Source: Prevotella sp. tf2-5 (GTDB taxonomy: Bacteria > Bacteroidota > Bacteroidia > Bacteroidales > Bacteroidaceae). From it: a stretch of DNA of 64,000 nt. The notes beneath the pieces were generated by a model, which had not been told where the DNA came from, ran no database searches, and saw nothing but the letters and a program-made list of their open reading frames with translations. Position numbers and translations under genes: made by a program. The DNA lies in assembly GCF_900115435.1 (NCBI RefSeq), contig NZ_FOWK01000002.1:248001-312000 (forward strand), read 5' to 3'. Positions 8,123 through 16,770 of the stretch are shown here, piece by piece. The number at the start of each line of letters is the position of its first letter. Position 1 is the stretch's first letter.

Positions 8123-9295
8123 CTAATCTTTCTTCTTCCCTTTTTGTTCCCTAATCTCAATCCAATCTGCTATTCTAGAGAGTCCTGGTATGGATTTCAT
8201 AAAGACAAGGGGTGACTTGAAGAAGGTGGCATTCCAATTCTTGTCTACCAAATAGTCGGGTGTTGCCATGGCACAGACTAGCAGGGTAATAGTGAAGAGT
8301 CCCCACCATTTAAAGGCAAGGGTGGTGTAAATCATAGGCATAATGATGCTCATCAAAATGATAACAGCCATTAATACCATGCGTGGCATCAACATCCATT
8401 GAATGATTTTGTCTGCCCAGCTGTAGTGTCGATTGACTAAGGCGACGGGCAGGTATTGGATATTCTTTAATAGCGTCAGATATTGCGCTTTCAACCAGCG
8501 TCCTCTCTCCCGATTGAACTCATTTGATTCCCTCGTTTTCTCATTATAAACGTAAATCTGGTCAAAATAATCAACATGAACATGTTGACGCATCAGCATC
8601 GCGTCCAATTCCTTGTCTTCCCAAGCGGATTTGACTTTGAAGATATTGCCCTTAAACCAGTTGAAGTCAAAAGCGCAACCAGAGCCCATCAAACCAGCCG
8701 ATAAGCCTACGGCGATATGTCCACGACGGAAAATAGAGTTGTTGATTTCCTCAAAGATAGCTCCCATGCGTGCTGCCGTGGTATCGCGGTTACGGGACAG
8801 AATATGAGTTTGTATTGCCTTGGTTCCTGCAGATTCAAATGCCGCATTCAAGTTTTCTAAGAACTCAGGCTCTACCAAGTCTCCTGCATCTAAGACAACG
8901 ATAATATCATAAATCTTAAATTGAGGAAGGTTGTTGATGGCAAGTTGTAAATATTTTGCTTTGGTACTTTTCTCAAAATTGGGTGTCAATAAGGTAATAG
9001 GCTCTTGTGCAAGTCGCATATTTGTCATCTCATCATTGTGGTCAGAGACGACAGAGATGTCAAATTGACGTTGGGGGTATGTCTGTGCCAACATCGATCG
9101 GACTGTCTGGAGAACTCTCTTGTTTTTATAAGCAGGAATTAATATGATAAAACGGTTCTGGTGGTTAGTCTTGGGTAGTGCCCCTTTATGTGACAACATA
9201 GAAGTGATAGTAAAAAACAGCATATAGAGTACCGTCAGTACCGCAAATACAAACAATACCCAGTCAATTATATATAGTATATTCCAAAATTCCAT
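8123..9295 (-). CDS. Membrane-anchored GT2 glycosyltransferase
   Basis: This 390-residue protein is a paralogue of the next gene. It has an N-terminal membrane segment (9-31), IILIPAYKN at 50-58, a SDH motif near 84-86, VLDAGD at 134-139 in place of a strict DxD, WEDKELDA, the NRERGRW motif and C-terminal helices. It has no low-complexity linker. It starts 5 bases after the preceding GT2 gene ends, consistent with one transcript. It presumably extends or starts the polysaccharide at the inner face of the membrane; the sugar is unknown. Confidence 0.87.
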   Translation of the reverse strand: MEFWNILYIIDWVLFVFAVLTVLYMLFFTITSMLSHKGALPKTNHQNRFIILIPAYKNKRVLQTVRSMLAQTYPQRQFDISVVSDHNDEMTNMRLAQEPITLLTPNFEKSTKAKYLQLAINNLPQFKIYDIIVVLDAGDLVEPEFLENLNAAFESAGTKAIQTHILSRNRDTTAARMGAIFEEINNSIFRRGHIAVGLSAGLMGSGCAFDFNWFKGNIFKVKSAWEDKELDAMLMRQHVHVDYFDQIYVYNEKTRESNEFNRERGRWLKAQYLTLLKNIQYLPVALVNRHYSWADKIIQWMLMPRMVLMAVIILMSIIMPMIYTTLAFKWWGLFTITLLVCAMATPDYLVDKNWNATFFKSPLVFMKSIPGLSRIADWIEIREQKGKKKD

Positions 9296-9300
9296 AATTT

Positions 9301-10182
9301 TTATAGTTTCATAAATTGAATGATTCCGTTAAAAGTCGCCTTGGACAGGTCATTACGTCCCTGCCAACAATATTTAAGCATATCCTTTGGTGCCACAATC
9401 ACCATTAGGTAGAGATAAGACACATATTTGGATATTCCCTTGACATTCCGTTTGGCAAAAAGGAGTCGGTTACGGGTGATATAGAATGTCTTCAAAGGAG
9501 ATATATGCCCAGTTGTCTTGCTCTCTTTGTGGTAGACAGTACATGCAGGCTCATACCAAATCTCATAACCTGTCCGTCGTATCATGACAGACCAATCGAG
9601 TTCCTCATAATAAAGGAAATAGCATTCAGGCATTTGTCCTGCCTTTTCGACGACCTCCCTCTTTACCATCATCGCAGCTCCATGAGCGTATGGGGTGGGG
9701 TGAGGTGTATCATATTGCCCACGATCTTCCTCTCCACATCCAATAGGTTTGTTGCGCAAGGTAATATACGACAAAGGCGTATATCCCGTATATTGTATCT
9801 GTTGGTTTCCCCAACTGAACCGAATTTTAGGAGATACTATTCCTATTTCATCAGACGATTCTAATCGTTTGATGAGATGGCTGATGGCTGATGGCTGATG
9901 TATGATAGTGTCGTTATTGAGAAAAAAGAGATATTTGCCATGGGCTGCTTGGATACCAAGGTTATTACCGCCGGCAAAACCTAAATTCTCGTCGCTCCTT
10001 ATGACCATCACATGAGGAAAACGGTTCTCAATTTCTGATGCTTCGTCTTGAGTAGAGGCATTATCCACCACAATTACCTCTAATGACTCGTCATCAGCAG
10101 GTAATGACTCAATCAATTCACAGGTGTCTTGCAGCCCGTTGTAATTGATAGTAATGATGGATAATAACTTTTCAACTTTCAA
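9301..10182 (-). CDS. GT2 family glycosyltransferase (rhamnosyltransferase-like)
   Basis: This 293-residue protein starts SIITINYNGLQDTCELIESL. It has VVDNAST at 38-44, ENLGFAGGNNLGI near 65-77 and FLNNDT at 87-92, the pattern of WcaA/rhamnosyltransferase-type enzymes. Residues 95-101 (HQPSAIS) are coded by three perfect copies of the heptamer CATCAGC. The predicted start at 10182 follows a repetitive stretch (TTTCAAC repeats near 10170-10195). It lies 19 bases after the polymerase gene in the capsule operon. Confidence 0.88.
   Translation of the reverse strand: MKVEKLLSIITINYNGLQDTCELIESLPADDESLEVIVVDNASTQDEASEIENRFPHVMVIRSDENLGFAGGNNLGIQAAHGKYLFFLNNDTIIHQPSAISHLIKRLESSDEIGIVSPKIRFSWGNQQIQYTGYTPLSYITLRNKPIGCGEEDRGQYDTPHPTPYAHGAAMMVKREVVEKAGQMPECYFLYYEELDWSVMIRRTGYEIWYEPACTVYHKESKTTGHISPLKTFYITRNRLLFAKRNVKGISKYVSYLYLMVIVAPKDMLKYCWQGRNDLSKATFNGIIQFMKL
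9876..9900. repeat. Perfect heptamer repeat in a glycosyltransferase gene
   Basis: In the coding direction there are three full copies of CATCAGC plus four bases. Three copies make 21 bases and keep the frame. The related but degenerate array at 7962-8004 lies in a neighbouring glycosyltransferase gene. Confidence 0.6.
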
Positions 10183-10201
10183 CTTTCAATTATCAACTTA
10201 A

Positions 10202-11725
10202 TTACACTCTCGAAGCTTTCTTCTTTTCTAATTTGAGTCGTTCTTTTTCTTCTTGTTTGGCGAGTTCTTTTGCTTCATATTCAACCCATTCCTTCTCCAT
10301 GAAAGGTAAAACATAGACAATGGTCAGTCCTCCATAAAATATCAAGCAATTTGGAAATTGCATGAGTACTTGGTTTCCGTATGCACCCAATTGTATCCCA
10401 ACAAAGGCGCAGCACATTCCTGCCCCAATTCCTCGTAACGAGGGACTGTCTATTTTAAATAAAACTATCCAACAAGCTCCGCCTAACATCAAGAGCATTG
10501 TGATAATAAATGTCGTAATACCAATTTTTCCAGTACGAAGCCAGATGAATACATACTCTGAATCTGGTGGAATACTAGACATTCTGGCATATTTATTATT
10601 GGCGGGAACATATTTATAATTCATGCCCAATCCAATACCCCAAGGTGCATCTTTCATATATTTACGCATCGTTTGCTGATTAATAGTACGAACATTGGCT
10701 GATTTGTCTTTAGGATCAAGAGCAGAACGCATACGACGAATTTGTTGATTACTGCCACCAATATTTGTAAAAGCAAGAATAATGTATGAAAATACAAAAA
10801 ATAATGTCACAGAGACAGCAATCTTAATGGATTTGGAGAGAAAAATATATACCATTATTCCTGCACCTAAACATGCTATTGCCGTACGTGTTCCAGTTTG
10901 GAACATTGCCCATACACAAATAAATCCTGTTATTAAAAAAAAGTAACGATGTTTTTTAATTTTACTTGTGATTCCGATGATAAAAAATACTATCGCGGCA
11001 CAAGCAATTCCTTCTCCATAATTTGCGGCATCACTATAAAAAGAAAAATTACGAATCAAGGTTCCACCTTGTAATACATGGGTCACACTATTTGCCAACC
11101 ATGCATTTTCGGCAGCACTATATCCAAAATGTAATTGTTTCCAAGTGTACGCTGCTGCTAGAATGGATAGTCCTGCCCAGAAAAAAATATATTGGACAAG
11201 TCTTTTAGTATTATTAATATAAATGGTGAAGACCAAGAAAACATACATAATCTGGAAAGCCATCATACGAGCCCCTTGATACCACGCCCCTATATTGATC
11301 CCTAATCCACAGGTGTCGTTTAAAACCTCCAAAGTACAAAAACCGCACCAAATGAAAAGTGCATATAGCATAAGGTTAAATGTTCGATCGAAATGAGGTG
11401 TCTGACGTGCATCCATAATTGCCACAGCTAGTAGGACAATCTCCAATCCTTCAACCACTATTGATATCGGTAGACCATTAGGTAATAAATGATTTCTATC
11501 AAGACCAAATACGATGTAGTTAAAGACGCATAGTGTCCAGAATACTGCCATAGGGTATTTAAAAGCAATATATCCAAAAACTATAATAAGTGGAGTTGCG
11601 CATACTAAGGCATAGGCACTGAACCCTGCTGAAATGAACTGGTAAATGGCTAAACCAAACAAGAGAAAGAGCAATATTGCTCTTCCTCCCGTTTCTTGCG
11701 TATATGTCGCAAAGTTTTTTATCAT
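10202..11725 (-). CDS. O-antigen ligase/polymerase-like membrane protein (Wzy-like)
   Basis: This 507-residue protein has 10-12 membrane segments and a large periplasmic loop (about residues 310-390, RRMRSALDPKDKSANVRTIN, GIGLGMNY) typical of the O-antigen ligase/Wzy family, which joins lipid-linked repeat units in the periplasm. The C-terminus is a charged tail (ELAKQEEKERLKLEKKK). It overlaps nothing but directly abuts the chain-length gene, which is expected for a Wzy-Wzz partnership. Confidence 0.85.
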   Translation of the reverse strand: MIKNFATYTQETGGRAILLFLLFGLAIYQFISAGFSAYALVCATPLIIVFGYIAFKYPMAVFWTLCVFNYIVFGLDRNHLLPNGLPISIVVEGLEIVLLAVAIMDARQTPHFDRTFNLMLYALFIWCGFCTLEVLNDTCGLGINIGAWYQGARMMAFQIMYVFLVFTIYINNTKRLVQYIFFWAGLSILAAAYTWKQLHFGYSAAENAWLANSVTHVLQGGTLIRNFSFYSDAANYGEGIACAAIVFFIIGITSKIKKHRYFFLITGFICVWAMFQTGTRTAIACLGAGIMVYIFLSKSIKIAVSVTLFFVFSYIILAFTNIGGSNQQIRRMRSALDPKDKSANVRTINQQTMRKYMKDAPWGIGLGMNYKYVPANNKYARMSSIPPDSEYVFIWLRTGKIGITTFIITMLLMLGGACWIVLFKIDSPSLRGIGAGMCCAFVGIQLGAYGNQVLMQFPNCLIFYGGLTIVYVLPFMEKEWVEYEAKELAKQEEKERLKLEKKKASRV

Positions 11726-13909
11726 TTATTTGGCGTGATTATTTTCAACAGCAGTCAAACCTAACTGGGACATACGATATACAAAGTTGTTAAACTTGGT
11801 ATAAGGTGGTAATTGTCCGACGAACTCCTCTACCGCATAACGGCTTGCTTCGGTCAGGTACATAAAGAGACTGTCTTTATGCTCCTCATCCAACATTGCC
11901 TCTACTTCCTTCAAAGCTTTCTGGTCGACATCCTTCCAGGTGCGGTTGGCACGTGTCACCATCAAATTGACGGTTGCCATATTCAAAAGGGCAGGAGATA
12001 TGGAGTTCTCGTCCAAGTTAGGATATTCGATGATAGCGATCTCTTCTGGTAAGATATCCGGACAAAGGTCTTTGATGCCGTTTGCCATGATGAACTTGCT
12101 GTCTTCGGCAAGGAAATCTTCATCGTATGTCAGACGGCGAACTTGCAAACCAATGGAAATCCAGTAATTCTCCAATTCCTGCGCCAAGAAACTCTTACCA
12201 TTTCCGGAGTCGGTGGATAACAGGTTGAGGACGTTCTGCTGTCCTTCCTTGAACTTAGGTAGTAATGCCTTACTGAGCTGACGGAGCGACATGTCAGCAA
12301 TCGTCTTGTTGAAACGGCGATAGCGCAGATTGCTCTCTTTCGGATAACAGCCCATGACAGGTATCTTCGTGATACGCTCAGAGCGCATACGGTCACGCAA
12401 GGTGCGGTCGAGCAGTTCGATGATAAAGAACCATAATGCCGTTAACATGAAGGTGAGCAGGAAAGCACCCAACAAAATCATCAGACGGTTGGTAGGTTGT
12501 GCATTCAACGGGAACATCGGTGGGTTCAATACACGCAAGGTTGCAGTAGACATCTGCAAATTCTTTTGACGCAGACGAGCTGCATTCAATGCTTTTAGCA
12601 TCTCCATATAATTGCCCTCCACAAATCCTATGTGACGTGACTTACGATCCAACGTTGCTCCGATAGGAGAATAAAACAGATATTGACGATCCAAATCTTG
12701 TTTCATAATATCGGTAGCCGACATTTCGGCACGTGCTTTCTCCATCAAAAGCATCTGCTCCAACCAGCGATCAATCATGGTATTTGCTTTGACACCCGTC
12801 TCTGTACTATAGGTTCCAGCCTCAATCTCATGAGTCAAATCTTTAACATGATTTGTAGTTGTTTGCAACTCACGTTGTGCTTTCTGCATCTCTTCTTGTG
12901 CCTCATTGTTGAGGTCGCCGCCTTCTCCAGCCATCAAACGAAGGTTGGAGATACGGGACTGTAAACGGGAAATATCCTTAATATGATCCGTAAACTGCTT
13001 GTTGGCACGAATGACTCGGGCACGGTCGCCTAATTGCCGCTCCAGATAGTCCATCAACGCCTTGGAGGTGGTGTAGTCCATCAACTGTTGGTTACGGAAA
13101 TTTTGCTGTTGCATTTCCAGAATGGTCAGTTGCTTAGTTTGTTCGCCATAGTTAATGATGCGTTTGGAGATATTGTAACGAATCAAATCATCTTCTGCTC
13201 CTGTTAAAATACGGTACAAACGTGCCACCTCACGCTCAAAGAACTTGATGACGTTGTTGGTCTCACCAAAGCGAAGTTGCTGGTAATGACGAGCAAAAAC
13301 CTCGTTTAAAATGTCCAAAGTGTTATAGGCAATACCTGCGTCATTTGCTGAATAGCCAATATCAATAATATCACTATGTTGCAATTGCATGACTTTCAAT
13401 CTTGCCGTGATGTTGTTGATACCAAAATAAGGATGGTAATTCAGAAGACCAAAGAGGTAGTTGTCCTGTGAAGGCTTCTCGTATGCCTTTAAATTGGCGT
13501 ACGTTGCCGACTCACTATTGTGATTAATCAAAGCCTTGACATCAGCAGGGACAGAGGCATTCAACTGACGGAAATGCTCGGCAGAGATGTAGTTGTTATC
13601 CTTGTTGGGGTTACCATACATCATACAGCGGGCAAACAAACGCAAAGAGACTTCACGAATCGTGTTCTCCGTCGTGATAATCAGCATCAGGTTTGTGATG
13701 TTGGTCTGTGGATTACCACCAGCAATTCCAGAGCCTCCTTCAATGTTATACCCCGTGATCATACCCGTATAAATCGTGGTGTTGGTGTCATAAATACGCT
13801 CCATGTGACGGGTCATAAACCAAGCGACAACTAATGCGATTAGTGGTAAAATGACTAGATACCAACGAATTTTGTATAAAAAACGAACGATATATCTAAA
13901 TAAATCCAT
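11726..13909 (-). CDS. Wzz/GumC-type chain-length protein with degenerate kinase-like domain
   Basis: This 727-residue protein has membrane helices at about 16-32 and 476-499, with a periplasmic Wzz region and long coiled coils (about 225-460) between them. The cytoplasmic C-terminal part keeps only a weak P-loop (STDSGNGKS, 565-573). It lacks an obvious Walker A' acidic motif and the tyrosine-rich tail of Wzc tyrosine kinases, ending LTAVENNHAK. It should control polysaccharide length and export. Kinase activity is doubtful. It sits between the TolC-like and Wzy-like genes. Confidence 0.82.
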   Translation of the reverse strand: MDLFRYIVRFLYKIRWYLVILPLIALVVAWFMTRHMERIYDTNTTIYTGMITGYNIEGGSGIAGGNPQTNITNLMLIITTENTIREVSLRLFARCMMYGNPNKDNNYISAEHFRQLNASVPADVKALINHNSESATYANLKAYEKPSQDNYLFGLLNYHPYFGINNITARLKVMQLQHSDIIDIGYSANDAGIAYNTLDILNEVFARHYQQLRFGETNNVIKFFEREVARLYRILTGAEDDLIRYNISKRIINYGEQTKQLTILEMQQQNFRNQQLMDYTTSKALMDYLERQLGDRARVIRANKQFTDHIKDISRLQSRISNLRLMAGEGGDLNNEAQEEMQKAQRELQTTTNHVKDLTHEIEAGTYSTETGVKANTMIDRWLEQMLLMEKARAEMSATDIMKQDLDRQYLFYSPIGATLDRKSRHIGFVEGNYMEMLKALNAARLRQKNLQMSTATLRVLNPPMFPLNAQPTNRLMILLGAFLLTFMLTALWFFIIELLDRTLRDRMRSERITKIPVMGCYPKESNLRYRRFNKTIADMSLRQLSKALLPKFKEGQQNVLNLLSTDSGNGKSFLAQELENYWISIGLQVRRLTYDEDFLAEDSKFIMANGIKDLCPDILPEEIAIIEYPNLDENSISPALLNMATVNLMVTRANRTWKDVDQKALKEVEAMLDEEHKDSLFMYLTEASRYAVEEFVGQLPPYTKFNNFVYRMSQLGLTAVENNHAK

Positions 13910-13930
13910 AGCCTTTTATTTTATCGTTTA

Positions 13931-14956
13931 TTATTTTCTTCTACTGCTTTTCTCGTATGCTCGTGCTGCTTTGGCAGATTTTGCCGCTTCACGTGCTGTA
14001 ATCCTATCGGATTTCGCCTTTGCTTCTTTCTCCGCTTTTTCTAACTGCTGATAACGCTTCTCATCTGCTTTTACCTCTTTGGCAATACGTTTCTCCAAAG
14101 CTTTGTTTTCGCGGCGAATTTGTTTTTCGGATTTATGAATGGTACCATCTAAGGTCACCTCCGTCGTTGCATTGGTGATGATAGGAGTGCGGGATATAAT
14201 CTCTAAGGTGAGGATATCTGTGATAATCTCTGTTTGTAAGTTTTGATAAGTTGACACCGTACTCATTTCATGCAGTTTTGTCCATGCATAATCTTCAATG
14301 GACATATTTCCCTGGTGGAAATCTTCCTGATTCAATGCACCGGCTCCTTGATAGGCAGCAGCACCCTCACTTGCTGTTTTTAGGGTCACCAAAGCATTGG
14401 TGATTTTTGCATAGAGTGTACTAATCTGAAGTTTCAAATCCTCAAATTTGATATCTTTGTCCAATTTTGCCTTATCTGCCTCTAAACGTTTACGCTTGAT
14501 GGCGGATCCATAATCCAGAATGTCTTCTAATGGCAAGTTCAGGTTAACACCTACATTCCAATAGGATTGTTCCGTACCGTTTTTAGACTCAAAGATAGGC
14601 ACAAAATTCATGGTTCCTGTCTGATTGTTCGTCATTTGACCATACACATCAGTCTTACCATAACTATAACTGGCATGGGCATGGACGTATGAGAAAATGT
14701 GACGTTTCTGTTTGGCTACCTCAGCCCTGGCAAGTTGTTCTGATTTTTCCATTGACAGAATCTGTGGATTCTGTTTGGCATTCTCAAAGAGAACAGACAA
14801 TGGAGGCAGGTGGAACGTTGAGAAATTCAAGGTAGCCTCTTCGCTTGAGTCAAAGAAACCTGCACTGATACCGCTCTCATCTAATGACTGTGCCTGCATG
14901 GTCAACCCTAAGCATGCTACGGTAGTCAGTAATAGTAAACGTTTTATTTTGTTCAT
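13931..14956 (-). CDS. TolC-like outer-membrane efflux protein, short form with charged tail
   Basis: This 341-residue protein has a signal peptide (MNKIKRLLLLTTVACLGLTMQAQ). A region of paired helices (FENAKQNPQILSMEKSEQLARAEV; RLEADKAKLDKDIKFEDLKLQIS) resembles half of a TolC-type protein. TolC proteins usually have about 450 residues and two such halves, so this is short. From about residue 270 there is a strongly charged K/E/R/A-rich helix unusual for an outer-membrane channel. In this locus it occupies the place where a Wza/OPX export protein would be expected. The family assignment is moderate. Confidence 0.65.
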   Translation of the reverse strand: MNKIKRLLLLTTVACLGLTMQAQSLDESGISAGFFDSSEEATLNFSTFHLPPLSVLFENAKQNPQILSMEKSEQLARAEVAKQKRHIFSYVHAHASYSYGKTDVYGQMTNNQTGTMNFVPIFESKNGTEQSYWNVGVNLNLPLEDILDYGSAIKRKRLEADKAKLDKDIKFEDLKLQISTLYAKITNALVTLKTASEGAAAYQGAGALNQEDFHQGNMSIEDYAWTKLHEMSTVSTYQNLQTEIITDILTLEIISRTPIITNATTEVTLDGTIHKSEKQIRRENKALEKRIAKEVKADEKRYQQLEKAEKEAKAKSDRITAREAAKSAKAARAYEKSSRRK

Positions 14957-14980
14957 TTTTGTTTGGGTTTATCTGCGGTG

Positions 14981-16186
14981 TTAAACGTTTTCTTTCTGTA
15001 CAAATGTAAATAAGGTACGGAAGATAATCTTCATGTCCAACATGAAGTTGTAAGTCTGTCCGTAGGTAATATCCAGTTGCTTGCGCTCTTCAGCAGACAT
15101 GTTGCCGCCCTTGCCCCGCTCCTCGACCTGCCAGAGTCCTGTCAGTCCAGCGGGAGCCATGAAGCGGTCGATACTGGTGTCGGCAGTCAGCTTCTCTGCC
15201 TCGTAAAGTGGGAGAGGACGGTTGCCGACGATTGACATGTCACCTTTCAGGATGTTAAAGAGCTGTGGAAGCTCGTCGATACTGTATTTACGTATGAACT
15301 TACCCACCTTGGTGATGCGGGGATCGTTCTCAATCTTCACAAAGGCATTGTTGTTCTCTTCTTCTTTCTGCTTGTTGAAGTCACTCTCTGCCACAACGAA
15401 GTCGTCACCAATCAGCATGATCTCCTCGTCACTGATCATCATTCCGGACTCCATACCCATATTCAGCATATCCTGTTCAGCCTCTTCACCAAGTGGTGCC
15501 GTAATGGTCTTATGATCCTCCTCTTCCTCTTCTTTTTCCGCATACTGATTGCTGGACTTACTCAAATCTTTGAGCCGATCCTCTGCATCTGTGTACATGC
15601 TGCGGAATTTCAGGAAGTCGAAGATGGTGTAGTTGGTTCCTACCCGCTTGGACTTAAACAAGACAGGCCCCTTGCTCTCCAACTTGATGGCGATTGCCGT
15701 CAGTATGAAAATCGGGGAGAGGATGATAATGGCAAGTCCTGAGAACACAATGTCAAAGAGGCGTTTCCATACAGGAATCTTGAACTTCAGGATCTTGTAT
15801 TTAGGAGCCTCGTCATCGAACAGGATGTTCTCACGGTCAGAGATAAACTGAATCTTCTTGTTCAATGCCGTGACAGAAGCGTCTTTGTTGATGGTGTCGT
15901 TCACACCACACTTCATATAGATGCCACGCTCCTCCGGTGTCATGTTGTCGGTCAGGAGAATGATATAGACATTACGGCATTTCTTGCGCAGATAGGTGAT
16001 CGCGGTAATATCCTCACTACGGACATTACGCTCAAAGAAGACGATAAAGTGCTCATTGGATACGTGTGGGGTACATACCTGAGCAGCGTCCTTATAGGCA
16101 TTTGCCATACGGACCAGTTGCCCCGGGATGTATTTGAGCCTTTCCTGTGTCTTTGGATTGTTACCTAAGTAAACAACACCTATCAT
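14981..16186 (-). CDS. Undecaprenyl-phosphate sugar phosphotransferase with N-terminal pseudo-receiver
   Basis: This 401-residue protein is in two parts. Residues 1-115 look like a response-regulator receiver fold, but the phospho-acceptor position carries Glu (FFERN, E52); a Thr-Asp (79-80) and a Lys (K101) remain. Residues 140-401 are a bacterial sugar transferase: a membrane helix at 145-165, KRLFDIVFSG, KFRSMYTDAE (193-202), NDPRITKVGKFIRK and LPQLFNILKGDMSIVG. An acidic insertion (about 212-285, with EKEEEEED) separates the catalytic motifs. The enzyme attaches the first sugar-phosphate to the lipid carrier. It lies 26 bases after the stand-alone receiver gene. Confidence 0.85.
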   Translation of the reverse strand: MIGVVYLGNNPKTQERLKYIPGQLVRMANAYKDAAQVCTPHVSNEHFIVFFERNVRSEDITAITYLRKKCRNVYIILLTDNMTPEERGIYMKCGVNDTINKDASVTALNKKIQFISDRENILFDDEAPKYKILKFKIPVWKRLFDIVFSGLAIIILSPIFILTAIAIKLESKGPVLFKSKRVGTNYTIFDFLKFRSMYTDAEDRLKDLSKSSNQYAEKEEEEEDHKTITAPLGEEAEQDMLNMGMESGMMISDEEIMLIGDDFVVAESDFNKQKEEENNNAFVKIENDPRITKVGKFIRKYSIDELPQLFNILKGDMSIVGNRPLPLYEAEKLTADTSIDRFMAPAGLTGLWQVEERGKGGNMSAEERKQLDITYGQTYNFMLDMKIIFRTLFTFVQKENV

Positions 16187-16212
16187 ATTTTATATATATA
16201 CTATATCAATAA

Positions 16213-16581
16213 TTAATTGGGAAGAATCTTTTTGACACGAATTTTCAACTCCATGGGGTTGAATGGTTTGACGATATAATCGACTGCGCCAATCTCCAGC
16301 AAACGGATACGCTCACTGGTGGAGTCCTCACTGGAGAGCATGATTACAGGAATATGGCGGAATAGCTCGTTCTGCTTGATCCACTCCAAGAAGTCGTCAC
16401 CACGCATACCAGGCATACGGATATCAGAGATAATCAAGTCCGGTGTGTTTCCTGCCTGAAGCCATTTCACGCCTTGCAAACCATCAGGCAACCACTGTAC
16501 ATCATAGTCGCTCATCAAGTAGATGGAGAGAACCTTGGCGATGGTCTCTTTGTCATCAAGAATTAATATTTTTTTCTTCAT
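16213..16581 (-). CDS. Stand-alone response-regulator receiver protein
   Basis: This 122-residue single-domain receiver has the acidic pair DD at 9-10, phospho-acceptor D53 in ISDIRMPG, the conserved Ser at 83-84 and K105 in VKPF. There is no output domain, so it must act by protein contact. It is the first gene of the capsule operon, and the following gene carries a receiver-like domain, suggesting control of polysaccharide initiation. No histidine kinase lies in the window. Confidence 0.9.
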   Translation of the reverse strand: MKKKILILDDKETIAKVLSIYLMSDYDVQWLPDGLQGVKWLQAGNTPDLIISDIRMPGMRGDDFLEWIKQNELFRHIPVIMLSSEDSTSERIRLLEIGAVDYIVKPFNPMELKIRVKKILPN

Positions 16582-16623
16582 ATATGAATAAAACTTAGTT
16601 CACGCTTATATTGTTCCAATGTG

Positions 16624-16631
16624 CAAAGGTA
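16624..16631 (-). promoter_or_regulatory. -7 promoter element of the capsule operon
   Basis: In reverse this reads TACCTTTG, about 43 bases before the start of the receiver gene. A CAAA that could be the -33 box lies 22 bases further upstream at 16654-16657, slightly longer than the usual spacing. Confidence 0.55.
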
Positions 16632-16770
16632 AAAAAATATTTTTAATTGTAGTCAAATAATGATAAAAAAATGCCAAAAAAGAAGAAAAAAGTTGGTTTT
16701 TAAAAATATTTTAAAGAAATTTGGGGTCATAAACGTAATTTTAATGTTATAGTTAATTTTTTATCAAATT

